From the NCBI GenBank assembly GCA_030430565.1, contig JAUIKS010000003.1, positions 62,001-126,000 of the forward strand: a stretch of 64,000 nt of DNA, read 5' to 3'. The notes beneath the pieces were generated by a model that made no database searches, had not been told where the DNA came from, and worked only from the letters and a program-made list of their open reading frames with translations. Position 1 is the stretch's first letter. Each line of letters starts with the position of its first letter. Of the stretch, positions 8,800-17,558 are shown in pieces. The translations under genes were made by a program, and so were the position numbers. The DNA is from Polyangia bacterium (GTDB taxonomy: Bacteria > Myxococcota_A > Polyangia > Nannocystales > Nannocystaceae).

Positions 8800-10200
8800 A
8801 TGGAAGGAAAAAGTCTTCCGATCGTTCAAGTCGACGCCTCCGGGCACCCCGTGCATCCGCGCAAGCCGCCGGTTGACCCGGCCACGCTGGTGCACCGAGA
8901 GTTTCTCGACGGCCCGTTCTGGCAGAAGATCCCCGCCTACCGCGATGTCGACGAGAAGACCTTTCTCGACCACCGCTGGCAGGCCAAGAAGTCGATCACC
9001 CGGCCCGACAAGCTCATGGCCGCCGTCCAGGATCTCGTCAGCGACAAGTTCCTCGATGACGTGAAAGCGGGCTTTGCGCATGCGCCGATGAGCGTGCGCG
9101 TCTCGCCCTATCTACTCAGCCTCGTCGACTGGCAAAACCCCTACGACGACCCGATCCGCCGCCAGTTCCTCCCGGTCTACAGCCACATGCTGCCGGACCA
9201 CCCCAAGCTCGACCTCGACTCGCTGCACGAGCAGGCCGACGCGCCGACCGAGGGGCTGACCCACCGCTACCCCGACAAGGTCCTGTTCCTCGCGCTCGAC
9301 ACTTGTCCGGTCTACTGCCGGTTCTGCACCCGCAGCTACGCGGTCGGGATCAACACCGAGGAGATCGAGAAGGTCAGTCTCAAGGCGAATAAAGACCGCT
9401 GGGAGAAAGCCTTCCAGTACATCGAGTCACGCCCCGAGATCGAGGACGTGGTGATCAGCGGCGGCGACGTGTACCAGCTGCGCGCCGAGCATCTCACCAA
9501 GATCGGCCACCGCCTGCTCGACATCCCGCACGTCCGGCGCATGCGCTTCGCGACCAAGGGCCCCGCGGTCATGCCCCAGAAGCTGCTCACCGACGACGCC
9601 TGGGTCCGCGCCTTGGTGGAGATCGTCGAGCGCGGCCGCCGGATGTGCAAGGAGGTGGTCATCCACACCCACTTCACGCACCCCAACGAGATCACCGCGA
9701 TCAGCAAGCGCGCCATGGACCGCATGTTCCAGTCCGGCGTCATCGTCCGCAATCAGTCGGTCCTGCAGCGCGGCGTCAACGACACCCCCGCGGTGATGAA
9801 GCTGTTCGTCAAGAAGCTCTCGTTTATCAACGTGCAGCCCTACTACGTCTACATCCACGACCTCGTGAAGGGCGCCGAGGACATGCGGACGACGGTCGCG
9901 ACTGCGGTCGAGCTCGAGAAGCAGGTCCGCGGGGTCACGGCCGGCTTTAACACGCCGACCTTCGTCGTCGACGCGCCCGGCGGCGGCGGTAAGCGGGTCG
10001 TGCACTCCTTCGAGCACTACAACCGCGAGACGGGCGTGAGCGTCTACCGCAGCCCCAACGTCAACGCCGACGCGTTCTACCTGTACTTTGATCCCATCGA
10101 TCTGCTGCCCGAGTCCGGGCGCGCGCGCTGGGCCAACCCCGACGAGCACGACGCGATCATCGCCGAGGCGATCGAGGCCGCGCGCGACTTCCAGCGGTAG
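8800..10200 (+). CDS. kamA: Lysine 2,3-aminomutase family radical SAM enzyme
   Basis: From the ATG at 8800 the protein has 466 residues. The radical SAM cluster motif is CPVYCRFC at about residues 169-176 (CxxxCxxC). Other family features are TEGLTHRYPDKVLFL just before it, DVVISGGDVYQL, VIHTHFTHPNEIT, and RNQSVLQRGVNDTP. The family moves an amino group between carbons 2 and 3 of lysine or a related amino acid using PLP; the substrate here could also be glutamate or another amino acid. Upstream in-frame codons from 8632 exist, but conserved sequence starts near this ATG. The gene is divergent from the polymerase gene, with about 140 bp between them. Confidence 0.92.
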   Translation: MEGKSLPIVQVDASGHPVHPRKPPVDPATLVHREFLDGPFWQKIPAYRDVDEKTFLDHRWQAKKSITRPDKLMAAVQDLVSDKFLDDVKAGFAHAPMSVRVSPYLLSLVDWQNPYDDPIRRQFLPVYSHMLPDHPKLDLDSLHEQADAPTEGLTHRYPDKVLFLALDTCPVYCRFCTRSYAVGINTEEIEKVSLKANKDRWEKAFQYIESRPEIEDVVISGGDVYQLRAEHLTKIGHRLLDIPHVRRMRFATKGPAVMPQKLLTDDAWVRALVEIVERGRRMCKEVVIHTHFTHPNEITAISKRAMDRMFQSGVIVRNQSVLQRGVNDTPAVMKLFVKKLSFINVQPYYVYIHDLVKGAEDMRTTVATAVELEKQVRGVTAGFNTPTFVVDAPGGGGKRVVHSFEHYNRETGVSVYRSPNVNADAFYLYFDPIDLLPESGRARWANPDEHDAIIAEAIEAARDFQR

Positions 10201-10305
10201 CGGCCCGAGGAGCGCGCCAGCGCGCGCGCTTGCCATGCGCGCGCGCGGACCTATGCTGCGCAGCAGGTCGAGCCGCGGGGCGCGGCGCCGACCTCGGCGC
10301 ACCGT

Positions 10306-10683
10306 ATGAACTTCCTCCTCAACGTCCTCTGGGTCATCTTCGGCGGCGGCTTCCTGATCGCGCTCGAGTACGCGCTCGCCGGCCTCGTCCTCTGCCTGAC
10401 CATCGTCGGCATCCCCTTCGGGATCCAGTGCTTCAAGATGGCGGGCCTCGGCCTGTTCCCCTTCGGCAAGGACATCCGCGAGGATCCCGGCGCCGGCCTC
10501 GGCTCGGGGCTCGGCAACGTCCTGTGGTTCCTGTTCGCCGGCGTCTGGATCTTCCTCAGCCACATCGCGCTCGCGGCTGGCCTCGCGGTCACGATCATCG
10601 GCATCCCGTTCGCGCTGCAGCACCTCAAGCTCGGCGTGCTCGCGCTGACGCCCTTCGGCAAGCGCGTCGTCCCGGCCGCCTGA
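10306..10683 (+). CDS. yccF: YccF-family inner membrane protein
   Basis: This 125-residue protein has two repeats, each a hydrophobic helix pair followed by IVGIPFGIQCFKMAG or IIGIPFALQHLKLGV, then a short FPFGK/TPFGK segment. The internal duplication and the GIPF motifs are characteristic of the YccF (DUF307) family of small inner membrane proteins, whose function is poorly known. It lies 105 bp after kamA on the same strand. The gap contains a CG-rich inverted repeat (about 10221-10246) that might terminate transcription. Confidence 0.9.
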   Translation: MNFLLNVLWVIFGGGFLIALEYALAGLVLCLTIVGIPFGIQCFKMAGLGLFPFGKDIREDPGAGLGSGLGNVLWFLFAGVWIFLSHIALAAGLAVTIIGIPFALQHLKLGVLALTPFGKRVVPAA

Positions 10684-11345
10684 GCCGCCGCCTTCGCGCC
10701 TCGCTGTTCGAAGGCGCTCCCTCGACGCTCGAGACAGCGCCGCGTGGAGCATCGAAGCCGTAGGGCCGCGCGGCGCTCGTCCCCCACGGTCCCGATCGCC
10801 TTTCTCAAGACCCGGGCGCCGCGTCGAAGCTCGAGACAGCGCGTCATCGAAGCTGAAGGGCCGCGCGCAGGCGCTCGTCCCCCACGGTTCCGATCGCCTT
10901 TCTCAAGACCAGGGCGCCGCGTCGAAGCTCGCGTCGAAGCCGTAGGGCCGCTCGCCGCCCGGAAGGCGGAGGGAGCCCTGGCGTTAAGCAGCGGCCCGGT
11001 GTTCGAGAATTACGATCGTTCGAAAGGTCTTCGGGCTCGCTGCGTCGAGCGCTTCGTCGAAGCTCGAGACAGCGCGTCATCGAAGCTGTAGGGCCGCGCG
11101 CGAGCCAGGGAGGGGCCGCCTGAGGACGGCGAGCGCGGTGACGCTCGTTCGCTTCAGTACGTATGTCGCTCGCCGCCCGGAAGGGGGAGGGAGCCCTGGC
11201 GTTAAGCAGCGGCCCGATGTTCGAGAATCACGATCGTTCGAAAGGTCATGTCGCGCGCGCCAGCGCGCCCGCTTGCTGGTCGTAGCTCGGCTGTGCCACC
11301 ATCGTCGGCACCCCGTCTCCACAAAGGCCGGCCCAGGGATAGCGC
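10684..11345. repeat. Non-coding block of dispersed direct repeats
   Basis: No convincing gene lies here. Three repeat pairs are interleaved. A 79-bp unit at 10951-11029 recurs at 11169-11247 with three differences. A 62-bp unit at 10772-10833 recurs at 10870-10931 with two differences. A unit of about 43 bp at 10825-10868 recurs at 11058-11101. Short motifs such as cgaagcCGTAGGGCCGC recur between them. The 79-bp unit ends in cgatcgttcgaaaggtc. The block looks like several rounds of local duplication of a non-coding element or the remains of one. Confidence 0.75.
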
Positions 11346-11600
11346 ATGAGCGACCAGTTTAACCCGCTGCACGACCCCAAGCAGGACCCCAACCACGACG
11401 CCTACTGGCGCGAGCGCGGGACGACGCGCCCCGACGTCGTGTGGGAGAAGCTGACGTCCAGCAACAACATCGAGACCTACCGCACCCGCGTCCCCGGCGG
11501 ATGGTTCGTCCTGATCACGCAGGAGTACCGCGACTGCGGCGGGTCGTTCTTCTACCCGGACCCCTCGCACCGCTGGGACGGCCGGGGCTTCCACGGCTGA
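11346..11600 (+). CDS. Hypothetical small soluble protein
   Basis: An 84-residue protein that I do not recognise. It is hydrophilic and rich in aromatic residues (YWRERGT, GGWFVLITQEYRDCGGSFFYPDP, HRWDGRGF). No signal peptide or membrane helix is present. Its composition is that of a real protein, and the sequence before the ATG (cccaGGGATAgcgc) offers a weak ribosome site. It stands alone between the repeat block and a convergent lipoprotein gene, with a hairpin terminator after it. Confidence 0.6.
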   Translation: MSDQFNPLHDPKQDPNHDAYWRERGTTRPDVVWEKLTSSNNIETYRTRVPGGWFVLITQEYRDCGGSFFYPDPSHRWDGRGFHG

Positions 11601-11653
11601 GCCTGGGGGCGCCTGCTCCTCGAGCGCGGCGCTCCCCGGCGCGTTCGACTTTT

Positions 11654-11679
11654 AAGACATGTTCTTTTGAGCATGTCTT
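11654..11679. terminator. Hairpin terminator between convergent genes
   Basis: AAGACATG and CATGTCTT pair perfectly across a 10-base AT-rich loop, with a short T run on the left side. It sits just beyond the small hypothetical gene and touches the stop codon of the convergent beta-helix lipoprotein gene, so it could serve both directions. Confidence 0.55.
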
Positions 11680-13617
11680 CTACTGCCGCTCGTAGGCGCC
11701 GATGTCGCAGAACTCGCCGGCCTCGCGCGGGAGGTTGCGCTGATCGGTCTCGAGCGGCGCGCCGTTCTCGTCGGAGCAGTCCGTGAGCGAGCCGGCGTCG
11801 ACGGCCGGGCTGCTCTGCATGAGCGCGTGCGTGCGCGTCGGGCCGTCGTTGTCCGACAGCGGCCCGAGCTGCGGCGCGGCGCCGAGGATGTCGGTGGTCT
11901 TGGCGTTGAGCGAGCACCCGGCGATCTCGCCGAGCAGGTTGTGACCGTCGGACACCAGCGGGCCGTCGCAGTCGGAGCCCTCGCCCGCGGCGTTGTCGGC
12001 GAGGAGGCTGTTGCGCATCTGCACGGTCAGGCCGGCGGAGGAGTTGAGCGCGAGGCCGCCGCCCCGCGTGTTCGCGGTGTTGCTGGCGATCGTGATGTTG
12101 CTCAGCTCGAGCGTGGCGGTCGCCGCGTCCCCGAGCTGCTCGGCGTACAGGCCGCCGCCGTCGGCGTTGGACAGCCCGACCTGGGTCGCCTCGGCGTGGT
12201 TGCCCGACAGCGTCGAGTTGCGCGCGTTGAACATCACCTGGCTGTCGGCGGCGTTGGTGCTGACGAACACGCCCCCGCCGCGCGCGTAGGTCTCGGCCTT
12301 GGCGCGGTTGCCCTCGAGCGTGCTGCGGATCAAGAACACCGTCAGCTCGTCGCCGTCCTCGTTGGTCCACGAGAACACGCCGCCGCCGCTGGCCTCGCCC
12401 GGGCTGCTGGCGACGTTGCCGGTGATCGACGACTCGGTCACCGTCAGCCGCGAGGCGAACACCGAGCCGCCGCCGGCGAAGATCCCGCCGCCGCGGGCGT
12501 TGCGGATGCCGAGCAGCGCGTCGCTGATCTCGACGCGGTTGCCCTCGAGCTCGCTGCCCGCGATCGAGGCCTCGGTCTCGAGCATCCACAGCCCGCCGCC
12601 CTGCAGCTCGAGGCCGTCGTCGCCGGTCGCGAGGATCTGGTTGCCGCTGATGCGGGCGCCCTCGATGGCGATCGCCGTCACCTTGCTCAGCGCGAGCCCG
12701 CCGCCCTGGCCCGCGGAGCCGTCGAGCCCGGTGATCTCGATGGTGTTGTCAGCGATCTCGGCGCCGCTTCGGATCGAGACCAGCGCGCCGCCCTCGGCGT
12801 ACATCCCCGCGCCGCGCAGCAGCAGCATCGGCGCGTCCGAGGTGAGCGTGTTGCCGCTGATCGAGCTGCCGCCGTTTAGGTCGACGTTGCTGACGTAGGC
12901 GTAGACGCCCGCGCCCGCCGCGTTGTTGACCCCGCCGCCGACATCCTCGGGCGGGATCGTCGCGGTGTTCATCGTGACCTGCGAGTCCTCGAGCACGAGC
13001 TCGCCGCCCTGGTGGTAGACGCCGCCGCCGTTGCGCGCGGTGTTCCCCGAGACGCGGGTCCGGACCAGCGTGAGCGTGTCGGCGGCGTTCTTGTAGATGC
13101 CGCCGCCCTGGTCGGCGAGGCCGCCGACGATCACGAGGTTCTTGAGCAGCACGTCGCCCTCGCTGATCGCGATCGCGCTGCCCGTGAGGTTGCCGTCGAT
13201 GGTCGCGCTCTCGGGGCAGGTCGAGGCGATCGTCACGTCGTCGGCGATCGTGAGGTTCTCCAAGAACACCAGCGGCGCGAGCCAGATGACGTCGCAGAAC
13301 GGCGAGTCGAGCGCCTCCTGGATCGTCGGGTGCTCCGAGGGCACCAGGCACGCGCCCTCGGGCGCCGGCTCGCAGCCCTCGTCCGTGCTGGCGGTCGTGG
13401 CCTCGGTGCAGCCCGCGGTCTCGCAGTCGCTCGTGGTGTCGGTCCCGGTCGCCGCCGAGCTCGTGGGGGCGCTTGTGCTCGTGCCGAGCGTCGTCTGTTG
13501 GTTCGGGCCGTGGTCCTGAAAGCAGCCAGGGATCGTGAGCGCCAGGGCGCACGTGAGCGTAGCGACCGCGCCCCCGGGGCGCCGAGCGGACGTGCGGAGG
13601 TGGGCCGGCGCCGGCAC
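11680..13617 (-). CDS. Secreted right-handed beta-helix lipoprotein
   Basis: The 645-residue protein begins with a signal peptide ending TIPGC at about residue 32, so it is probably a lipoprotein. A Ser/Thr-rich linker with several Cys follows (about 40-85). The rest is a long series of beta-helix coils rich in Gly-Gly-Gly and Asn (NGGGVYHQGG, GGGIFAGGGSVF, RGGGLALNSSAG), typical of pectate-lyase-like right-handed helices. It closes with QRNLPREAGEFCDIGAYE, the ending of the choice-of-anchor Q domain. Such proteins are usually surface-exposed; no catalytic residues can be assigned. It stands alone. Confidence 0.85.
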   Translation of the reverse strand: MPAPAHLRTSARRPGGAVATLTCALALTIPGCFQDHGPNQQTTLGTSTSAPTSSAATGTDTTSDCETAGCTEATTASTDEGCEPAPEGACLVPSEHPTIQEALDSPFCDVIWLAPLVFLENLTIADDVTIASTCPESATIDGNLTGSAIAISEGDVLLKNLVIVGGLADQGGGIYKNAADTLTLVRTRVSGNTARNGGGVYHQGGELVLEDSQVTMNTATIPPEDVGGGVNNAAGAGVYAYVSNVDLNGGSSISGNTLTSDAPMLLLRGAGMYAEGGALVSIRSGAEIADNTIEITGLDGSAGQGGGLALSKVTAIAIEGARISGNQILATGDDGLELQGGGLWMLETEASIAGSELEGNRVEISDALLGIRNARGGGIFAGGGSVFASRLTVTESSITGNVASSPGEASGGGVFSWTNEDGDELTVFLIRSTLEGNRAKAETYARGGGVFVSTNAADSQVMFNARNSTLSGNHAEATQVGLSNADGGGLYAEQLGDAATATLELSNITIASNTANTRGGGLALNSSAGLTVQMRNSLLADNAAGEGSDCDGPLVSDGHNLLGEIAGCSLNAKTTDILGAAPQLGPLSDNDGPTRTHALMQSSPAVDAGSLTDCSDENGAPLETDQRNLPREAGEFCDIGAYERQ

Positions 13618-13791
13618 GGCGGTATCCTAACGCGGTTTGATCGGCGCCGAGGGGGAAACTCGAGCGCCGGCGGTGCGGGCTATCACGACGAGCCGTCGAA
13701 CGAGCGTTTAGGTGACTGAATAGACAGATCTTCGCGCGGGCGCGACTCGCGTTATTGAGCGCGGCGGCCCCACGGCCGCGGCCGCAGCTGA

Positions 13792-14934
13792 CTACAGGCT
13801 CTCCGCGTCGCCCATCTCGTCGCGCAGCCGCGCGCCGCGCTCGCGCTCGCGGCGGAGCTCCTCGAGGATGTCGCGCAGCGAGCTGATGGGCGCGCCGCGG
13901 CGATGGTTGGCCGCGCCGATCTCGTACGCGTGGCGCCAGTGCGCGCTCATCCGTCGCCAGCCGCTCCACAGCGAATTGCGCGGATCGTACATGTCCCCGG
14001 GCTCACCCGTGATGCCGTTGAATTCGATGACTTTAAACTCGCCGGACTGCAGCGCCACCGGCGACGCGGCGCGGACGTCGTAGCGCCCGATGTACAGGCT
14101 CGGCGCCGTCGACTGGCTGATCGTGTCGATCGCTCGCGCCAGCGCCGGCGCGCGCAGGTCCGCGCGATCGACGAACATCGCCCCGAGCGAGTGGGCGTGG
14201 ATCTCGACGAGCTTGACGCGCGCGCCCGCGGCCGGGACCTCCTCGAGGCGCGCTCGGAACCGGCGCAGGAACACCGGCGCCATGCTGACCGCGCGGTGGT
14301 CGTCGAGGATCAGGCGCTCGAGGGTCGAGACCCCGTCGCCGGTGAGCACGAGCGGGACCTTGGCGCAGACCGAAGGGACCTGTCCGCGCGGCCATTTTGG
14401 GTAGCGGAGGTAGTAGACGCCGTACTCCTGGCCCGCGACGTACTCCTGCAGCAGGAGATCGAGCTTGGTCGCGCGGAGCCTGCGGACCAGCGCGTCGTCG
14501 TCGCGCGCGACCAGGACCCCGAGGCCGCGGTGACCGACATCGGGCTTGAGGACCACGGGGTAGTCGAGCGCCTCGCGCTCCATGAACTCGCGCGCGCGCG
14601 CGAGCCGACGCGGCAGCGGCTCGCGGAGCTCGAGCAGGGTCGTGCGGGGCAGATACGCGGCGTTGTGGACCCGCATGCGCTGATCGAGCGCCCACTTCGA
14701 CTCGCCCGTGAGGCCGCCGTGCTCGATCGCCGGGTTGGCCGCGGTGATCACCGTCGGCCCGCCGGCGCGCGCGGCCTGCCACGCGATCCACGGCGCCAGC
14801 GGCAGGTAGAAGCGCAGCGGCTTCCAGAACTCCCAATAGATCGTCCGGTCCAGCCGCGAGCGCGCCAGCCGACGCAGGCGGTGCAGGGGGTGGCTCGCGC
14901 GCGTGCTCCTGCGCTTGCTCGTGCTCTCGCTCAT
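13792..14934 (-). CDS. ATP-grasp domain protein
   Basis: The 380-residue protein shows ATP-grasp features: PVVLKPDVGHRGLGVLVARD at about 125-144 (ATP-binding Lys and Gly-rich loop), LLLQEYVAGQEYGVYYLR, and a C-terminal KVIEFNGITGEPGDMYDP holding the metal-binding Glu and Asn. ATP-grasp enzymes join a carboxylate to an amine or thiol through an acyl-phosphate. The substrate cannot be told from the sequence. An aromatic, hydrophobic segment near residues 33-55 may bind the membrane. It is followed on the same strand by an intergenic region and the beta-helix lipoprotein, with no evident functional link. Confidence 0.8.
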   Translation of the reverse strand: MSESTSKRRSTRASHPLHRLRRLARSRLDRTIYWEFWKPLRFYLPLAPWIAWQAARAGGPTVITAANPAIEHGGLTGESKWALDQRMRVHNAAYLPRTTLLELREPLPRRLARAREFMEREALDYPVVLKPDVGHRGLGVLVARDDDALVRRLRATKLDLLLQEYVAGQEYGVYYLRYPKWPRGQVPSVCAKVPLVLTGDGVSTLERLILDDHRAVSMAPVFLRRFRARLEEVPAAGARVKLVEIHAHSLGAMFVDRADLRAPALARAIDTISQSTAPSLYIGRYDVRAASPVALQSGEFKVIEFNGITGEPGDMYDPRNSLWSGWRRMSAHWRHAYEIGAANHRRGAPISSLRDILEELRRERERGARLRDEMGDAESL

Positions 14935-15000
14935 CGCGCGTCGTCACGCCCCCGTCGAGACAACACGGCACCCGACGCGAGGTCGTCCTCGCGCGTCGTC

Positions 15001-15315
15001 TCAGCGGCTCGGCGCGCGGTCGTCTCCATCGTCTCCATCGCGTGCATCATTCCCAGCGGCGCCCGGGCGGTCCAGTTTTCGCAGCGACTCGAGCGCGTGC
15101 AGCGAGCCGCCGCCGCCCGCGATCAGCCAGCGCCGCAGGACGATCGGCCACAGCCCGATCAGCCCGGGCGTGATCAGCAGGCGAAACCGCAGGCCGGCGC
15201 CGCGGGCCGCGGGGTCAAGCCGCGCGAGCGCGCCGTGAAACAGCGCCGCGATCACGAGCCCGACGCCGAGGTATCCGGCGGCGATCAAGAGCGCGACCTC
15301 GGCGACTTGCTGCAT
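15001..15315 (-). CDS. Small membrane protein, unknown function
   Basis: A 104-residue protein with a hydrophobic helix near its N-terminus (VALLIAAGYLGVGLVIAALF) and a second one around FRLLITPGLIGLWPIVLRRW. The C-terminal tail is charged, with several Asp. The ATG at 15315 has GAGG six bases upstream, which favours it over the TTG two codons earlier. It follows the DedA gene by about 28 bp on the same strand and may be co-transcribed with it. I do not recognise the family. Confidence 0.65.
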   Translation of the reverse strand: MQQVAEVALLIAAGYLGVGLVIAALFHGALARLDPAARGAGLRFRLLITPGLIGLWPIVLRRWLIAGGGGSLHALESLRKLDRPGAAGNDARDGDDGDDRAPSR

Positions 15316-15342
15316 CGACAACCTCGAGAGCCCCCGGCGAGT

Positions 15343-15945
15343 TTATGCCGAGCGTGATCGTGAGTCAGCCGCCTCCGCCGCGCGCGGACGTCGGCGAAGC
15401 GCGCGCGGGAGGACGATTATGAGCAGGATCAGCGCCGCGCCCACCACCCAGCTCCAGTCGCGCAGGAGATGGGAGGCGGTGATCCCCAGCCGCATCACGA
15501 CGAAGAAGAACACCGTCGTCCACAGCGCGGCGGCGACGATCGCGATGAGCGCGAAGCGGTGAAACGCGATCCCCAGAAAGCCGCTCGCCGTGTACGTCGG
15601 CAGGCGCATCCCCGGCAGCGAGCGCGCGCTGAAGAGCGTCACCCAGAGGGTGCGCTCGAGGTGCTCGCGCCCCTTCGCGATGTTGTCCTCGCCGACCATC
15701 CGGCGCGCCCAGGCGTAGCGCGCCGCGAGGTGCCCGAGGCCGTAGAGCCCGAGGTCACCGACGACGATCCCCAGGTACAGCCCCAGCAGCGCGCCGCTCC
15801 ACGGGATCACGCCCTCGGCCGCGAGCAGCGCGCCGGCGACGGTCGCCGCGTCCTCGAGCGCCAGGGTCGCGAGCGCGAGCGCGAGGCCGCCGAGCAGCGG
15901 ATCGCCGGCGTAGGCCTGTAGCCACTCGAGCAGCGCGTCGGGCAT
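15343..15945 (-). CDS. DedA-family membrane protein
   Basis: The 200-residue protein fits the DedA/VTT family of inner membrane proteins, several of which flip undecaprenyl phosphate or other lipids. Family features include the early LEDAATVAGALLAAEGVI segment, the GDLGLYGLGHLAARY helix with its conserved acid and Gly residues, and the FSARSLPGMRLPTYTASG loop (the usual R-x-x-P-G-x-R motif). Several membrane helices are evident, followed by a basic, Arg-rich tail. It is probably co-transcribed with the small membrane protein downstream. Confidence 0.85.
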   Translation of the reverse strand: MPDALLEWLQAYAGDPLLGGLALALATLALEDAATVAGALLAAEGVIPWSGALLGLYLGIVVGDLGLYGLGHLAARYAWARRMVGEDNIAKGREHLERTLWVTLFSARSLPGMRLPTYTASGFLGIAFHRFALIAIVAAALWTTVFFFVVMRLGITASHLLRDWSWVVGAALILLIIVLPRALRRRPRAAEAADSRSRSA

Positions 15946-15987
15946 GGAGACGGACCCGGTCTACCACGAGCGCGGCGCGGCCAGCCC

Positions 15988-16269
15988 TCAGGGGATCCGC
16001 AGCGGGTACCGGTAGTACTGCTCCCAGGAGAAGTCCCGGACGTTCATCCAGGTGTTGGCGAGGAAGCGAACGAAGAGGACGCCCGAGTACACCGCGAAGC
16101 CGGTGGCGTAGGACATGGAGGTGAAGAACGGGATCAAGAAGAACCAGTAGACGAGGTTGTGCGTGAAGAGCAGCGCGCGGCCGAGCCCGCTCAGCGGAGG
16201 TCGCTCAGCCGCCGCCCCAGACGCTCTGTGCAGGCGTGCGAACCGCACGCTCGAGTGCAGCTCGAGCAC
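15988..16269 (-). CDS. Small membrane protein, unknown function
   Basis: A 93-residue product from a GTG start three bases after the stop of an upstream 52-residue membrane ORF, so the two are probably translated together. The middle is strongly hydrophobic with two helices (LLFTHNLVYWFFLIPFFTSMSYATGFAVYSGVLF, read as two segments), followed by an aromatic tail (DFSWEQYYRYPLRIP). I do not recognise the family. Confidence 0.6.
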   Translation of the reverse strand: MLELHSSVRFARLHRASGAAAERPPLSGLGRALLFTHNLVYWFFLIPFFTSMSYATGFAVYSGVLFVRFLANTWMNVRDFSWEQYYRYPLRIP

Positions 16270-16272
16270 GAG

Positions 16273-16431
16273 TCAGAACAGCGCGCCCAGGACCGAGAGC
16301 ACGATCATGCCCTGCTGCGTCTCGCCGTAGCCGCTCGTGAGCCCGTAGACCACGAACGCGACGGTCGGCGGCCCCTGCACGAGGGTGATGATGTAGTTCC
16401 AGCGGCGGGTCAGAAAGCGGTCGCGGTTCAT
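16273..16431 (-). CDS. 52-residue membrane ORF, unknown function
   Basis: A short reading frame from an ATG at 16431 to a TGA at 16273. The product starts MNRDRFLTRRWNYIITLVQG and continues with a hydrophobic stretch, a short polar turn (SGYGETQQG) and a second hydrophobic stretch (MIVLSVLGALF). This looks like a two-helix membrane peptide. It lies 3 bp upstream of the 93-residue membrane protein on the same strand. The paired arrangement and composition support a real gene, but no ribosome site stands out. Confidence 0.5.
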   Translation of the reverse strand: MNRDRFLTRRWNYIITLVQGPPTVAFVVYGLTSGYGETQQGMIVLSVLGALF

Positions 16432-16473
16432 CGGTGCTCGGCTCCCACGCAGGGTCGGCGTGGTGTTGAAGAG

Positions 16474-17397
16474 TTAGCGACCTGCGGTGAGCGTGAGCGC
16501 GCGCGCGAGCGCTCGATCGATCGCGGGCTTGGAGTGCCACGGCAGGTGGTGATTACGATGCTCGAGGATCATCAGCTCCAGCGGGCGCGCGCGTCGGAAT
16601 TGTCGCTCCATGTACGCGACGTTGGCGAAGGGGACCAGGCGGTCCCCCGTGCCGTGGACGATGATCACCGGCAGCTCGAGCCGCTCCAGCGCGTCGCACA
16701 TGTCGGCGAGCTCCTGCTCGAGCGCCAGCAGCTCGGCGTTGGCGTTGCGGACGGGCCTGGGCAGCGCGCGCGCGAGCGGAGCCCAGGCGGCGACGCGCTG
16801 CACCGCGTAGACGCGCTCGAGCGCGGGGTCGAGCGCGCCGGCGAGCAGCACGAGCGCGGCGACGCGCGCGGGCGCGTCGATGGCCGCGCGCGCCACCACC
16901 GGCGCGCCCAGCGAGTGCCCCACGAGGATCGCCGGCTCGTCCGGCACACGTCGCGCGCTCGCGTCGGCCGTCAGCATGTCGAGCACCGCGCCGGCCTGAT
17001 CGCGCAGCGAGACCACGGCCTCGTCGGGGTCGCTGCGCCCGAAGCCTGGGCGGTCGAGCGCGAGGTAGCGCGCGTCGTCTGGCACATCGAGCAGGTAGTC
17101 CACCCAGTCCTCGGCCGCGCCGGGCGTGCCGTGGACGAAGGCGACGCGCCGCTGGCCGCGGCCCGCCGCGAGGTAGCTGAGCGCGCCGGCGTAGGCCTCG
17201 GGCCGCGTCACGCTCTCGCGCGCCGCCGCGTGGCGAGGCAGCGTGGTGACGCGCGCCCGGGAGGCGGCGGGGCGCGGCGGGAGCAGCTCTCGCCAGCGCC
17301 GCGGCTGGAGCCCGCTCAGCAGCGCGAGCAGCTGGACCGCCGCGCGATGGGGGCGTCGCTGCTGGAGGCGCTCACAGGGCACGCGTTCACGCTTCAC
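16474..17397 (-). CDS. Alpha/beta hydrolase
   Basis: The 307-residue protein has the alpha/beta-hydrolase pattern: oxyanion-loop HGTPG at about 88, nucleophile elbow GHSLG at about 159-163, an HGTGDRLVP segment holding the acid at about 250, and a late His in LEHRNHHLPWHS. It should be a serine hydrolase (esterase or lipase-like) of unknown substrate. The first 45 residues are basic and may be an over-long start; an in-frame start further in is possible. It shares a strand with the small membrane genes 40 bp downstream. Confidence 0.82.
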   Translation of the reverse strand: MKRERVPCERLQQRRPHRAAVQLLALLSGLQPRRWRELLPPRPAASRARVTTLPRHAAARESVTRPEAYAGALSYLAAGRGQRRVAFVHGTPGAAEDWVDYLLDVPDDARYLALDRPGFGRSDPDEAVVSLRDQAGAVLDMLTADASARRVPDEPAILVGHSLGAPVVARAAIDAPARVAALVLLAGALDPALERVYAVQRVAAWAPLARALPRPVRNANAELLALEQELADMCDALERLELPVIIVHGTGDRLVPFANVAYMERQFRRARPLELMILEHRNHHLPWHSKPAIDRALARALTLTAGR

Positions 17398-17558
17398 GGC
17401 GTCGCTCAGGCGCGCTCCTCGCCTAGCAGGGGGGTGTTGTTGACGTTCGCCGTGTGGCCGCCGCGAAGCCAGAGTGATGTTGTATCGGGCGGACCACGAG
17501 CTCTGGCGACAGGGGCATCAGGCGTGTTCGCGGGCGCGGGGTGATCTTCCGCAGCCTG

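Noticed and set aside
12749-13969. 406-residue frame overlapping the beta-helix lipoprotein gene
   Set aside because: It is an out-of-frame Arg-rich shadow of that gene on the same strand.
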